The position numbers were made by a program, and so were the translations under genes. From Candidatus Neomarinimicrobiota bacterium (GTDB lineage: Bacteria > Fidelibacterota > UBA2242 > B5-G15), in the NCBI GenBank assembly GCA_017656425.1, contig JACDNV010000007.1, forward strand, positions 101,254 to 165,253: a DNA stretch of 64,000 bases. The letters run 5' to 3'. Within the stretch, counting starts at the first letter, position 1. Every line of letters starts with the position of its first letter. The notes under the pieces were generated by a model that saw nothing but the letters and a program-made list of their open reading frames with translations, did no database searches and had not been told where the DNA came from. Positions 36,386 to 47,068 of this stretch are shown piece after piece.

Positions 36386-38368
36386 ATGACGTCAAAGGGA
36401 AATAAAAGGAGAAAAAATAATAAAAAGAGGCATCCGGATAATGACTTTAAATGGAAAAAAGCCTCCAAGACATCTCTTATTTGGATAATAATTTTTATCA
36501 GTTCTATATTTTTAATACAGATATTGAGCAGTGGTGGTTATGAGGAATACCCAATTACATATTCACAATTTAAAGAGTTGCTAAAAGAAGGAATTGTTGA
36601 AGAAGCTACTATAATGGTTGATGAGTTACACGGTAAGTTGAAATCGGAAAAAGAGATGGTTATTGGTAATAAACCTGTGAAGGTTGAGAGGTTTGTGGTA
36701 ACACTACCTTTTATTGATAGTGATATGCTGAAAGAATGGGATGAGGCAGGTTTAAAGTATAATTTTAAGAAGAAACCAGTTCGATGGACAGGATACCTTT
36801 TGAATATATTACCTTGGCTATTGTTGATTGGTATATGGATATATTTTTTGAGACGAGTTCAGGGAGGAGGAACTCAGGGAATATTCAGCTTTGGCAAAAG
36901 TCGAGCCAGGTTATGGACTCATGATAGACCAAAGATTACATTTAAAGATGTGGCAGGATGCGAAGAAGCTAAGCAAGAATTAGAGGAGATTATTGAATTT
37001 CTTAAGAACCCAAAAAAGTTTTCAAAATTAGGTGGGAAAATACCAAAAGGTGCATTACTTGTTGGTCCTCCAGGGACAGGCAAGACACTCCTTGCAAAAG
37101 CTGTTGCCGGTGAAGCGGGTGTACCATTTTTCAGTATAAGCGGTGCTGATTTTGTGGAGATGTTTGTTGGTGTTGGAGCCTCAAGGGTAAGAGATCTATT
37201 TGATCAGGGCAAAAGGAATGCCCCATGCATTATATTTATTGATGAGATAGATGCTGTAGGAAGGTATAGGGGAGCTGGCCTTGGGGGTGGTCATGATGAG
37301 CGGGAGCAAACTCTAAATCAGCTATTAGTTGAGATGGACGGATTTGATGAAAATACCAATGTTATAGTTCTTGCTGCAACCAATAGACCTGATATACTTG
37401 ACCCGGCTCTTTTAAGACCCGGTAGGTTTGATAGAAGGATAGTAGTAGATATTCCTGATGTCAGAGGGCGTGAAGAGATATTAAAGGTACACGTTAAAAA
37501 TATTCCGTTGGATAAAGATGTTGACCTGAGTGTAATTGCTAAGTCAACGCCAGGAATGGTAGGTGCGGATTTAGCTAACCTCGTTAATGAAGCAGCACTA
37601 CTCGCTGCAAGAAAGAATAAAGATGCTGTCAGTATGGATGATTTTGAGGAGGCAAAAGATAAAGTTATAATGGGTGTAGAAAGGAGAAGCTTAAGAATTC
37701 CACAAAGAGAAAGAGAACTAACTGCATATCATGAATCGGGTCATGCGCTCGTTGCTATAAATGTACCAGAGGTTGATCCAGTACATAAAGTGACAATTAT
37801 TCCACGAGGGCGAGCACTTGGTATGACGGCACAGCTGCCATTGGATGATAGGCATAATTATTCTGAAAAATATATCCGGGGGCAGTTATGTGTATTATTG
37901 GGTGGAAGAGCTGCAGAAAAGTTAATATTTAATGAACTGACTACTGGTGCGGGTAATGATATAGAAAAAGCGACTGAATTAGCAAGAAGAATGGTTTGTG
38001 AATGGGGTATGAGTGAGCGACTTGGACCTCTTACATTCGGCAAAAAAGATGAAGAAATATTTCTTGGAAAAGAATTAGCACGACATCGTGATTATAGTGA
38101 AGAAACTGCGAAATTGATTGATAGCGAAATAAGACGTATAGTTGAGGAATCAGAACAGGAAGCGACAAAAATATTAAAAGAACATTTGGAGGCATTAAAA
38201 ATATTGGCAGAAACGCTACTGGAGAAAGAGGTTATGGATGGCGAGGAGATAAAGAGAATTGTAAAACGAATTGAAAATAAAAAGACAAAAAAGGTTAAAA
38301 GGAAACCAAAGGCAAAACCGGTTAAAGAAGAGATCGATGTCCCAAAAGTTCAAAATAAGGCAAATTGA
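36386..38368 (+). CDS. ftsH: ATP-dependent zinc metalloprotease FtsH
   Basis: 660 residues. FtsH degrades membrane and regulatory proteins. Two membrane segments (about 29-49 and 136-158) flank a periplasmic domain. The AAA domain has Walker A GPPGTGKT (227-234), Walker [19 protein letters not shown] and the SRH motif [20 protein letters not shown]. The protease site HESGH is at 449-453. A basic C-terminal tail rich in Lys is longer than usual, and folP starts inside its last 32 bases. Confidence 0.97.
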   Translation: MTSKGNKRRKNNKKRHPDNDFKWKKASKTSLIWIIIFISSIFLIQILSSGGYEEYPITYSQFKELLKEGIVEEATIMVDELHGKLKSEKEMVIGNKPVKVERFVVTLPFIDSDMLKEWDEAGLKYNFKKKPVRWTGYLLNILPWLLLIGIWIYFLRRVQGGGTQGIFSFGKSRARLWTHDRPKITFKDVAGCEEAKQELEEIIEFLKNPKKFSKLGGKIPKGALLVGPPGTGKTLLAKAVAGEAGVPFFSISGADFVEMFVGVGASRVRDLFDQGKRNAPCIIFIDEIDAVGRYRGAGLGGGHDEREQTLNQLLVEMDGFDENTNVIVLAATNRPDILDPALLRPGRFDRRIVVDIPDVRGREEILKVHVKNIPLDKDVDLSVIAKSTPGMVGADLANLVNEAALLAARKNKDAVSMDDFEEAKDKVIMGVERRSLRIPQRERELTAYHESGHALVAINVPEVDPVHKVTIIPRGRALGMTAQLPLDDRHNYSEKYIRGQLCVLLGGRAAEKLIFNELTTGAGNDIEKATELARRMVCEWGMSERLGPLTFGKKDEEIFLGKELARHRDYSEETAKLIDSEIRRIVEESEQEATKILKEHLEALKILAETLLEKEVMDGEEIKRIVKRIENKKTKKVKRKPKAKPVKEEIDVPKVQNKAN

Positions 38369-39566
38369 TACCTCTCATGAGGAACATATAGTTTTCGAGA
38401 TGAAAAAAATAGGTGTCGAAGAAAAAGGGATTCAAATTATGCTCCCTAAATCCCGAAATATCACTTTAAAAATAAAGGATTTACCATATCCGGCGGCAAA
38501 CATCTTAAAACAGCAGATGCTATCAGTAGGCGGTGAATGTGCAGTCTCAAAACATGCATTATTAAATAGTGGTGGAAAAACAGATGTCCTATTAATTGGG
38601 GATAAAAGGCATTATTCTGTATTAATTGAGAAATTGAAAAATCAATATTTTGCCCTTGACGAACTCGGCGAAGAGATTAGGAAATTTATAAATAGTGAGA
38701 ATAAAAAAAGAATATTCAGATGTCGAGATAAATATCTTGATTTATCAGAGAAAACATACATAATGGGCATAATAAATGTTACACCGGACTCTTTCTCCGA
38801 TGGCGGAAAATATAAGTCGGTTGATGAAGCAGTTGAATCTGCATTACGTATGGTTGATGAAGGAGCGGATATTATAGATATTGGTGGGGAATCAACACGC
38901 CCTGGAGCTGAACCGGTTCCATTAGAAGAGGAACTAAATAGAGTGATCCCTGTAATAAAAAAGTTAAGAGAGCAAACTGATGCTGTAATTTCTATCGATA
39001 CATATAAATCTGAGGTAGCAGAAGAGGCACTTAAATATGGGGCAGATATAGTCAATGATATAAGTGGTTTTCATTTTGACAAAAGAATGCCGGAGATTGT
39101 TTTAAAATATAATGCTGGAGTAATACTGATGCATATTAAAGGTACTCCAAGAGATATGCAGAAAAATCCTGCCTATGAAAATTTGGTAGAGGAGATTATT
39201 GATTATTTTGCGTATTCAATAGATATTGCAAAAGAAACAGGAATAGATAATGGAAGTATCATGATTGATCCAGGTATTGGATTTGGTAAAAAATGGCAGG
39301 ATAATTACCTAATAATTAGATATTTGAAAGAATTCAAATCCCTTGGTTATCCCATTCTGATTGGTCCTTCAAGGAAGTCCTTTATTGGTTATCTCCTTGA
39401 TTTACCGGTTGAGGAGAGGTTAGAGGGAACGATATCGGCAGTAGTATGTTCTATTTTGAATGGTGCAGATATAGTAAGAGTACATGATGTAAAAGAGGTA
39501 GCAAGGGCAGTTGCTGTTGCTGATGCAATTGCAGGTAAGAATAAAAAATTTTACGAGGAAATATGA
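38337..39566 (+). CDS. folP: Dihydropteroate synthase with N-terminal extension
   Basis: About 409 residues. The catalytic TIM barrel (about 135-400) makes 7,8-dihydropteroate from 4-aminobenzoate in folate synthesis: [69 protein letters not shown]. The first 130 residues form an extra domain ([20 protein letters not shown]) seen in longer DHPS proteins of some bacteria and archaea; its role is unclear. ATG at 38337 lies within the ftsH end; the reading frame is open further upstream, but that stretch is ftsH coding sequence. It overlaps cdaA by 4 bases. Confidence 0.93.
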   Translation: MSQKFKIRQIDTSHEEHIVFEMKKIGVEEKGIQIMLPKSRNITLKIKDLPYPAANILKQQMLSVGGECAVSKHALLNSGGKTDVLLIGDKRHYSVLIEKLKNQYFALDELGEEIRKFINSENKKRIFRCRDKYLDLSEKTYIMGIINVTPDSFSDGGKYKSVDEAVESALRMVDEGADIIDIGGESTRPGAEPVPLEEELNRVIPVIKKLREQTDAVISIDTYKSEVAEEALKYGADIVNDISGFHFDKRMPEIVLKYNAGVILMHIKGTPRDMQKNPAYENLVEEIIDYFAYSIDIAKETGIDNGSIMIDPGIGFGKKWQDNYLIIRYLKEFKSLGYPILIGPSRKSFIGYLLDLPVEERLEGTISAVVCSILNGADIVRVHDVKEVARAVAVADAIAGKNKKFYEEI

Positions 39567-40342
39567 CACTGTTTACAATAAAATTTTTAAGCTTCACTAT
39601 ATGGGATATATTTGATATCTTAATTGTATATTTTCTTCTATATCAGCTCTATAAATTTTTTAAGGGAACAAGGGCTTCATATATGCTTGGAGGTCTGGTA
39701 TTAATATTTTTATTCTCCTTTGTGGCACGTCTTATAAATTTGCAGGCTATCTCATGGCTACTTGGGCAGTTACAAACAGTATGGGTTATAGCGTTTGTTA
39801 TCATATTTCAACCTGAGCTGAGAAGAATGTTATATTATCTCGGCCAAACACAGCTTGTCAGAAGATTTATCAGGGAGGGTGTCACAAAAACTATAGATGT
39901 GGTAGTGGAAACTGCCGAGGAGCTAATAAGAAGGAAATGGGGCGGATTAATTGTGTTAGCAAAGGAAACGGGAGTAAAGCACTTAAAAGAGTATGGGACA
40001 CCTTTAAATGCTGAGTTAACTACCAGTCTGCTGGTATCAATATTCAATCCTAACTCACCACTTCATGATGGAGCTGTTGTAATAAATAATGACATCGTTG
40101 AGGCTGCGGGTTGTATTTTACCTTTATCTGAGAACCCTGATCTTGACCCAATTCTTGGTACACGTCATAGGGCAGCGCTAGGAGCTTCCGAGGAGTCAGA
40201 TGCTGTAGTTGTTGTAGTTTCAGAAGAGACCCAGAAAATTTCTGTAGCTTACAAAGGTGTGCTCTACAGAAGTATTGATATTGATAACCTGAAGGAATTG
40301 CTGACGACTCTATACATGAAAGAGAGAGAAAGTAACGAATAA
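39563..40342 (+). CDS. cdaA: Diadenylate cyclase CdaA
   Basis: 259 residues. It makes the second messenger cyclic di-AMP from two ATP. Three N-terminal membrane segments (about 10-85) are followed by the DisA_N domain with LHDGAVVINND (D169-G170-A171) and GTRHRAALG (R201-H202-R203), the two catalytic motifs. The c-di-AMP pathway controls potassium, osmotic and cell-wall homeostasis. The usual partner ybbR is not downstream; the C25 peptidase gene follows instead. The ATG overlaps the folP stop. Confidence 0.96.
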   Translation: MTLFTIKFLSFTIWDIFDILIVYFLLYQLYKFFKGTRASYMLGGLVLIFLFSFVARLINLQAISWLLGQLQTVWVIAFVIIFQPELRRMLYYLGQTQLVRRFIREGVTKTIDVVVETAEELIRRKWGGLIVLAKETGVKHLKEYGTPLNAELTTSLLVSIFNPNSPLHDGAVVINNDIVEAAGCILPLSENPDLDPILGTRHRAALGASEESDAVVVVVSEETQKISVAYKGVLYRSIDIDNLKELLTTLYMKERESNE

Positions 40343-40347
40343 ATTAA

Positions 40348-43300
40348 GTGCGGCTTATACTTATATTTATCTTTATCTACTATTTCCATGTTAATGCTAT
40401 CTTTCCATGTACTCTTGTTAAAGAGGAGAAAGTAAATAATCGATTAATAATAACATTTATCAATGATTTTCCCGATTACATTTATAAAAATGGTTTGATT
40501 TCAGGGATAAAACCTTCGAAAGACTTATCTACAACTTATATCAATGGTTATTTAGTCCCGATCTATGTCAAAGTATTGAATGCGTTATCAAATGATATTA
40601 TTGTTAATGTAGAGAAAAAAGATCTAAAGATTATAAATGTTGATGATCTTTCATGTCCTGGTAAGGAATATTTCCTTGAGGATAATGATATTACAGGTAT
40701 TGATAATAAAATCAGACATGGTAATTTGAATGTTTATAAAGAATTCAAAGGTTTCTTTAATGGTTTACCTATTACAGCTGTTTATGTTATACCATACATA
40801 ATTGATTTTGATCAGAGAAAAGTTAAATACTTTAAGGATTTAAGGGTAACAATACAATTACTCGGTGCATGTAAAAAATCATTATTTGTCGATTTGAATG
40901 ATAGAATGTTAATGGGGATATTCAAAAATTCAAAAAATTTACACGCTGGTAGAGTTGAGAAGAAAATTTTAAGTAAAAATATTCAGAAAAATGTTAATGA
41001 AGTTATAAAAGCTGTAATCAATAAAGACGGAATTTATAGAATATATGGGCGTGATTTTAAGAAACTTGGTATAAATATAATGGAGATCAATCCTTTAAAC
41101 ATACATCTGGAAAATAAGGGGAGGGAATTCCCAATTTATGTAAAAGGATGTGTAGATGGTAAGTTTGATTTATCAGATTATATAGAATTTTTTGCAGAGA
41201 TGAAAAAAAATGAGTCAGATGCATATTATTATGATCCTTTTACTAATAATAATATATATTGGATTTACTGGGATGATAATCCAGGACTAAGATATGCCAC
41301 TGAAGATGCCTCTTTAACAAAGGAATTTGGCGAAGCTATTGTCCCAAGAAATTACCAGTATGACTTTCATTTTGAGGAGAATAACACTTTTTTTCAATTG
41401 GGGCAGGCAGATACTGATAGATCATCATATGTGAGAGATCACTGGTTTTTTGATTATGGAATAATGGGTGGTTCCACTAATGTGTATACATTTAATCTTA
41501 TATACCCTGATATGGGAGTGACCAATAGCTTTAACTTTAAAGCTTGCTTTCACGGTCTTACAAAACAAGATAGGGTGAATAAAATTACAATTTATATTAA
41601 TGATATAAAGGCTGGTGAAGGGCAATGGAGTGGGCAGAAAAAATTCATTATAAGCAGCAGTAGTAATGAAACCGTCTTATTTAATAAATATCTAAAACAT
41701 GGAGAAAACACAATACAAATAATATCTGAAAGTGAGGATCAATTAAATCCATACACAAAAGTACTTTTTGACTGGCTTGATCTTAAATATTATAGAGAAT
41801 ATAAAGCTTTTAATGATGAGATTATTTTTAAGAAGCCAGAAAATTTTCCAGCGGGATTGTATCAATTTAAAGTTGAAGGGTTCAATAGTTCTGATATAGT
41901 GATATATGAATTAAACAAGATTAGATTAACTAATTTTGAAACAAGGGGTGATCTTTATACTGGTAATTACTATGTATTATTTGAAGATTATGTAGGATCG
42001 GATACTGTTGAGTTTTACGCTGCTGGACTATCTGCAATAAAAAGCCCAGTAAATATAACTATAGATACACTAGGTCTTGCTGTAAACGCAAACCAGGGAG
42101 ACATTATAATTATCTCATCAAATGAATATATGGACAATTTAAAGAAATTAGAGGATTTTTATACTACGTTGGGGTATACCCCGGTGACTATCTCCATTAA
42201 GAATATTTACAATGATTTTAACTATGGAATTGTGAGTCCGTACGCAATAAAAAACTTTTTATTGTATGCCATGGAAAATTGGGCGATTAAGCCAAAGTAT
42301 TTGATAATAGTTGGTGATAGCAAAATTAGAGAGGAGGAATCGGTACCCACTTACTTTTTCCAGACTTTTAAATATGGAGCTAGTGCGTGCGATTATTGGT
42401 ATTCACTAATTGACACATGCGATGTAGTACCAGACATAATTGTCGGAAGAATACCATGTAGAAATGAAGAGGAATTTGACTTATACGTTGAAAAAAGAAT
42501 CCGCTATGAAAAGAATAGATTAAATACTCCATGGATAAATAGTATCATGCTTATTTCAGGTGGAACGGAAGCTTTTAATCAACAGACGGATTATATAGCT
42601 GAGAATGTGATTGATATGAATACTTTTGTTGATAAATTGATATGTACACCTACAATGGATTATACCGACAGTCTAACCTATAAGATGAACAATACAGGAT
42701 ACAATCTAATAAACTTTTTTGGGCATGGAGGAGGAGCAATCTGGTCTGATCGCTCATTGATGTCAATCGAAGATGTATATAAATTGCATAATTTTAACAT
42801 GTTACCAATAGTTACGAGTATGACATGCTTTACAGGTGATTTTGCTGGAGGTGATAGGCTCTCTCTCGGCGAAAAAATGGTTATGTATGAAAATGGAGGA
42901 GCAATTGTATTTATTGGGTCTTCAAGTGTTGGATGGGTCATAAATGATTTTCTTTTTATTAAAGAATTTTACAAAAGGATTAAAGAAGGATATACTGTTG
43001 GAGAGGCTATTAATCTGGCGAAGATTGATTATTATATAAACAATGTGGATTTTAGCTATCTATCGAAATCTATAATGTTTTCTTACAATATTCTGGGTGA
43101 TCCGACAGTTAAAATCGGTTTTCCATCCGTGGATAATACGATTAATGTTTTAGATGGTACATCTCGAAGCGATGATAGCGTGAGGTTAACTTTTAATAAT
43201 TATTCTGGTATTGATGAAATTTACTGCCAGTTATATGGGGATAAACGTGATGCAATATATAAAGAAATATTAAGAATAAAAAATGATGGTAATGGAATGT

Positions 43301-45090
43301 TTAAATTTGACATTCCTATGAACTATACTGGAAAGTATCTTCTTTTGACTTATTTTATCCCATCGGAAATCGAGACTAAATCAGGGCACACTATTTTGTG
43401 GAGAAATGAGGTTGATTTTGAAAATTTTTTTGTGCTTCCTGAAAATCCAGAGAAAGGTGATAGTATCTATATAGGAATTAACGTAATAGGAAAAGGCATT
43501 GATTCTGTATTATGCCTCGTTGATACTCTTAATACCGTGGTTTATACAAATGAATATGGCTTGCGGATTATAAATGGATTTAATGATGAATCTGTAATAA
43601 AGGCAATGAGTATGTCTAATAGTTTCAGCTTGGGGAAGTGGATTACAAATGAGGCTTTGATATTGTCTAAGTTAAATAAAGTAGTAGGGGTGAAATTTAT
43701 AGCATATAAACAGGATTGCAAATTTGAAAGCCCAATATATACATTTAAAACAGCTGGAAGTATTGATCTGAGTGTAGCAGATTTGATACTAACTTTGGGG
43801 AAACTACCTAAAATTAAAGCAAAGGTACATTACACTGGTGATAAAACAGTAAATACGAGTGTTGTATTTTCAGAGGTAATTGGAAATAAAAATGAAGTAC
43901 TTGATAGTTGTACTTTAACGATTGATAAGCCAGGGGAATATTATTGTGATATTGAGAGAATTTTGGGATTTGGTATAAAAAGATTAAGTGCGGTAATAGA
44001 TAAAGATAATAAGTATGAAGAAATTAATGAAACCAACAATAAGATAATTAAGAATATACAGGTAAATGTTTTTCCTTTGATACCGGGAATAGGTACTACA
44101 ATTGATGGTAAAAATTATGCAATGATTACACTTGATAGTATTTTTTTCATTGGTGTTAATGGTAAGGATGTGCTGGATTCGAGTTCTTTTTCTATAAATA
44201 TCCAGTGTAAATTAAGGGATAAGATTCACAATCAACCAGGTTTTATTCCTATACATGATTCATTGTGGAATGTAATCTTTTATGATCGAAATTCTATAGA
44301 AGATATCCATTTAAAATATGATAAAGAGATAAAAGATAAAGCTTTATGTAAATTTGATGCAAGATTTAATAAATGGTATGTTCTAGATGGTCAGAATAAT
44401 TTTACAGATAGAGTTGTACGTGATAAAAATGTATTCGCTCTGTTTAAGATTTATGATAATAAAATCCCATCGATTGAAATTAATTCGGAAGGAAAGAATA
44501 TTTATGATGATTCGTATGTTTCGCCAAATTCAAGCTTGTCAATAATTATTGAAGACGATAATGGACTTATTGGGAATTGGGAGTTTTTAAAGCTTTTTAT
44601 GAATAATGTTCTCATTGATACAGGTTCAATTGAGATAATAGATTATGTGCCGGATGAAAATAAACTGGTCTTGAAACTTAGTCCTGAATATAATTTCGGG
44701 ATTAATAGTTTAAAGGTTATAGCAAAAGATGTTGCCGGGAATGTAAATGAATCCTTGTTGCGGTACAGAATAGAAAAGGATCTTAAGCTACTCGATTATG
44801 GGAACTATCCTAATCCATTTCAGGCGGAAACTTATTTCATATATGAATTGACGCAGGATGTTGAATCAGTTGATATTAAGATTTATACAGTGGCGGGTAG
44901 ACTTATTAAAACAATAAATAGTGAAATAGATAGGTTAGGTATAAATCTAGCTGGTTACCATGAGGTGTGCTGGGATGGGAAGGATGATGAAGGGAATTAT
45001 ATTGCAAATGGTGTATACTTTTACAAGATAATTGTCAAGCAAGATGATAAAAAACTAACATCTCAGGGTAAAATTGCAAAAGTGAGATGA
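40348..45090 (+). CDS. PorU-like C25 cysteine peptidase with sorting domain
   Basis: 1580 residues from GTG at 40348. Signal peptide at about 1-16. The N-terminal half is a beta-rich PorU-like region (NKDGIYRIYGRDFKKLGINI and INPLNIHLENKG). The gingipain-type C25 domain (about 585-935) has catalytic His-793 (FFGHGGGAIW) and Cys-827 (SMTCFTGDFAGG). A CARDB-like beta domain follows (near 1137-1235), then beta segments, and a C-terminal T9SS/FlgD-like sorting domain starting at YPNPF and ending GVYFYKIIVKQ. In Bacteroidetes, PorU is the type IX secretion sortase that removes such C-terminal domains. The neighbouring PorV-like gene supports that role. Longer than typical PorU (about 1100-1200), so a cargo peptidase cannot be excluded. 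Confidence 0.88.
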   Translation: MRLILIFIFIYYFHVNAIFPCTLVKEEKVNNRLIITFINDFPDYIYKNGLISGIKPSKDLSTTYINGYLVPIYVKVLNALSNDIIVNVEKKDLKIINVDDLSCPGKEYFLEDNDITGIDNKIRHGNLNVYKEFKGFFNGLPITAVYVIPYIIDFDQRKVKYFKDLRVTIQLLGACKKSLFVDLNDRMLMGIFKNSKNLHAGRVEKKILSKNIQKNVNEVIKAVINKDGIYRIYGRDFKKLGINIMEINPLNIHLENKGREFPIYVKGCVDGKFDLSDYIEFFAEMKKNESDAYYYDPFTNNNIYWIYWDDNPGLRYATEDASLTKEFGEAIVPRNYQYDFHFEENNTFFQLGQADTDRSSYVRDHWFFDYGIMGGSTNVYTFNLIYPDMGVTNSFNFKACFHGLTKQDRVNKITIYINDIKAGEGQWSGQKKFIISSSSNETVLFNKYLKHGENTIQIISESEDQLNPYTKVLFDWLDLKYYREYKAFNDEIIFKKPENFPAGLYQFKVEGFNSSDIVIYELNKIRLTNFETRGDLYTGNYYVLFEDYVGSDTVEFYAAGLSAIKSPVNITIDTLGLAVNANQGDIIIISSNEYMDNLKKLEDFYTTLGYTPVTISIKNIYNDFNYGIVSPYAIKNFLLYAMENWAIKPKYLIIVGDSKIREEESVPTYFFQTFKYGASACDYWYSLIDTCDVVPDIIVGRIPCRNEEEFDLYVEKRIRYEKNRLNTPWINSIMLISGGTEAFNQQTDYIAENVIDMNTFVDKLICTPTMDYTDSLTYKMNNTGYNLINFFGHGGGAIWSDRSLMSIEDVYKLHNFNMLPIVTSMTCFTGDFAGGDRLSLGEKMVMYENGGAIVFIGSSSVGWVINDFLFIKEFYKRIKEGYTVGEAINLAKIDYYINNVDFSYLSKSIMFSYNILGDPTVKIGFPSVDNTINVLDGTSRSDDSVRLTFNNYSGIDEIYCQLYGDKRDAIYKEILRIKNDGNGMFKFDIPMNYTGKYLLLTYFIPSEIETKSGHTILWRNEVDFENFFVLPENPEKGDSIYIGINVIGKGIDSVLCLVDTLNTVVYTNEYGLRIINGFNDESVIKAMSMSNSFSLGKWITNEALILSKLNKVVGVKFIAYKQDCKFESPIYTFKTAGSIDLSVADLILTLGKLPKIKAKVHYTGDKTVNTSVVFSEVIGNKNEVLDSCTLTIDKPGEYYCDIERILGFGIKRLSAVIDKDNKYEEINETNNKIIKNIQVNVFPLIPGIGTTIDGKNYAMITLDSIFFIGVNGKDVLDSSSFSINIQCKLRDKIHNQPGFIPIHDSLWNVIFYDRNSIEDIHLKYDKEIKDKALCKFDARFNKWYVLDGQNNFTDRVVRDKNVFALFKIYDNKIPSIEINSEGKNIYDDSYVSPNSSLSIIIEDDNGLIGNWEFLKLFMNNVLIDTGSIEIIDYVPDENKLVLKLSPEYNFGINSLKVIAKDVAGNVNESLLRYRIEKDLKLLDYGNYPNPFQAETYFIYELTQDVESVDIKIYTVAGRLIKTINSEIDRLGINLAGYHEVCWDGKDDEGNYIANGVYFYKIIVKQDDKKLTSQGKIAKVR

Positions 45091-46094
45091 GAAGGTTGTT
45101 TTTGATATTGTCATTAATTTTTTGCATCAACTTTCATGCTGAGGGTGGAGAATATATTGATGATTTTTTACAATTAGGTGTAAGTGCTCGTTCTCTTGCG
45201 ATGGCTAATTCTACTGGAGCTGTTGACACAACGCTATCTTCTTTTTTAGTGAGTCCTTCGGGGATAGTATATGTGGAAAATTTTGAAATAAATTTTATGT
45301 ATACAAGTGTCTTTAGTCTTGCAAATATGAATTATGTGGGTATTGCAAAAAGGTTTAGAAAGCTTTGTATAGGACTTAATTGGGTGAGTTTATCCGTCGA
45401 TGGTATTCCCATAAGACCGGATGTAGTTAATGCAATAGATGAGGAATTATTTAGAAGGGATACGGTAAGAATATTATCTAAGTCGAAATTAAAGACATTT
45501 AATGATTACGAGGGTGCTATTTTTATTACAATTGGAAGAAACTTTTTGAAAAAATTTGATCTTGGCTGGAAATATGTTCCCATAAGACTTGAGATACCTG
45601 TCGGTGTGAATATTAAATTAATCAGAAAGAGGTTATACGGAGAAAGCGGTGATGGTATTGGTCTGGATATAGGATGCAGAATAAAAGTATCTGCATATGA
45701 TATTTTTGATGTCAGAAATGCGGGTTACGTTATATTCGGGTATACCCTGAGGGATGCCTTTGGCACAACTATATATTGGTCCACAAAATCCCGGGATTTA
45801 GTAAATCCTTACAATGTTATTAGTTTTGGTTATATCATGGATATTAAAGATAAATTAAATCTCACACTTGCGATTCATAAGGAATACAGATATAGTGAAA
45901 AGTTTAGATTTGGGTTAGAGGCTACTTACAAAAATGTGCTTTCAATTCGGTTTGGATTACGTGACTATGGATGGTCAACAGGGGCAGGAATAGTATTTAA
46001 GCTCGGGGATATCAAAACATCAATAGATTATTCTATATTGAAACACGATGAACTTTCAGTGGGACAGAGGATAAGTTGTGGTATTTTATTTTAA
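45087..46094 (+). CDS. PorV/PorQ-family outer-membrane barrel protein
   Basis: 335 residues. Signal peptide at about 1-20. DDFLQLGVSARSLAMANSTG and SSFLVSPSGIVYVENFEINF are the N-terminal pattern of the PorV/PorQ family (usual form has NPAG in place of SPSG). The rest is a beta-barrel, FadL-related. PorV is the shuttle that delivers T9SS cargo to the PorU sortase. It overlaps the PorU-like gene by 4 bases (ATGA) and the following lipoprotein by 17, indicating tight translational coupling. Confidence 0.9.
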   Translation: MRRLFLILSLIFCINFHAEGGEYIDDFLQLGVSARSLAMANSTGAVDTTLSSFLVSPSGIVYVENFEINFMYTSVFSLANMNYVGIAKRFRKLCIGLNWVSLSVDGIPIRPDVVNAIDEELFRRDTVRILSKSKLKTFNDYEGAIFITIGRNFLKKFDLGWKYVPIRLEIPVGVNIKLIRKRLYGESGDGIGLDIGCRIKVSAYDIFDVRNAGYVIFGYTLRDAFGTTIYWSTKSRDLVNPYNVISFGYIMDIKDKLNLTLAIHKEYRYSEKFRFGLEATYKNVLSIRFGLRDYGWSTGAGIVFKLGDIKTSIDYSILKHDELSVGQRISCGILF

Positions 46095-46842
46095 AAGATT
46101 ATATATATTATCTGTATTTTTGATTTTAAATCTTGTAATTTCCTGCGGATTGAATGTCGAGGATCCATTTCCTCCATCACGACCTCGGTGGGTTGAGAAG
46201 AGTGCTCCTGAGGATACTATTGAAAAGGGAATCGATGCATATCATGAAAACAATTCAATTTTTCTTCAGTGGTATCTAAATGATGAAGATGATATAGCTT
46301 TTTACGAGATATACAGAAAAAAAGTAGAGCCTGATAGTGAGGGTAATTTTGTCAGAATAGTTACTATCGAAATTATCTCACTAATTAATCCAGATACTTT
46401 TTATTACGATCAGGGAATCAAAATAAATAAGAATTATTTTTATTATTTAAGGGCAATAGATAGGGCCGGAAACAAGAGCATCCCCTCTGATACAATAAGA
46501 TATAGGATTATACCAAAGCCAATCGTTGCAAAACCTCTTGGTCAAATAACAGATACAATTCCTTTGTTTCAGTGGAATGATTTTTCAAATCTATCGTATG
46601 AGTATGTTATAAGAATAGAGGAAGCTGAGACTGGCAATCTAATCTGGATATCGAGGTTTCTTCGACCCAATTATGGCGATTTTGAACAGAGCAAATTATA
46701 CAATTTTGATGGGAAAGCAATAGCATCTTGTCTGGAAAGGAATAAACTATATAGATGGAGAGTGGACGCAATTGCAGAAGAAGCAAGGGGCGTAGAAATT
46801 GCTGGTTCAGAATCTGAATGGGGCTATTTCAAGATAAAATAA
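46078..46842 (+). CDS. Lipoprotein with fibronectin-like domains
   Basis: 254 residues from GTG. A type II signal peptide ends in LNLVISC (lipobox LVIS-Cys, about residue 23). The mature part starts with proline-rich sequence, then a fibronectin type III-like domain (IFLQWYLNDEDDIAFYEIYR, FYYLRAIDRAGNKSIPSDTI), then a second beta domain (LFQWNDFSNLSYEYVIRIEE). Secretion would leave it lipid-anchored, probably in the outer membrane. It is the third gene of the PorU/PorV unit, and no counterpart is known to me by sequence. Confidence 0.75.
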   Translation: MVFYFKRLYILSVFLILNLVISCGLNVEDPFPPSRPRWVEKSAPEDTIEKGIDAYHENNSIFLQWYLNDEDDIAFYEIYRKKVEPDSEGNFVRIVTIEIISLINPDTFYYDQGIKINKNYFYYLRAIDRAGNKSIPSDTIRYRIIPKPIVAKPLGQITDTIPLFQWNDFSNLSYEYVIRIEEAETGNLIWISRFLRPNYGDFEQSKLYNFDGKAIASCLERNKLYRWRVDAIAEEARGVEIAGSESEWGYFKIK

Positions 46843-46901
46843 TTTATTTTATAATTGAGCTGATAAGTTTGAAAAATTATTTTTGTTAATAAATTTTACT
46901 G

Positions 46902-46938
46902 ATATTCAAAGAAAATTCAATGTAATTTGAATATTTTT
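46902..46938 (+). terminator. AT-rich hairpin, weak terminator candidate
   Basis: ATATTCAAA (46902-46910) and TTTGAATAT (46926-46934) are perfect 9-bp complements around a 15-base loop, followed by T residues to 46938. It lies after the lipoprotein gene in a 226-base AT-rich gap. The stem has only one G-C pair at its core, so it is thermodynamically weak. Confidence 0.35.
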
Positions 46939-47068
46939 AGTAAATAAATAAAAAAGATATTTGGAATTTTCAATTTAGAAAATCAAATTACATAGATATT
47001 TCAACAGTGTTGTTATGATATTATCGATTAATAATTTTTAACTGGGTATAAAGGCGGAGGAATTCTAG

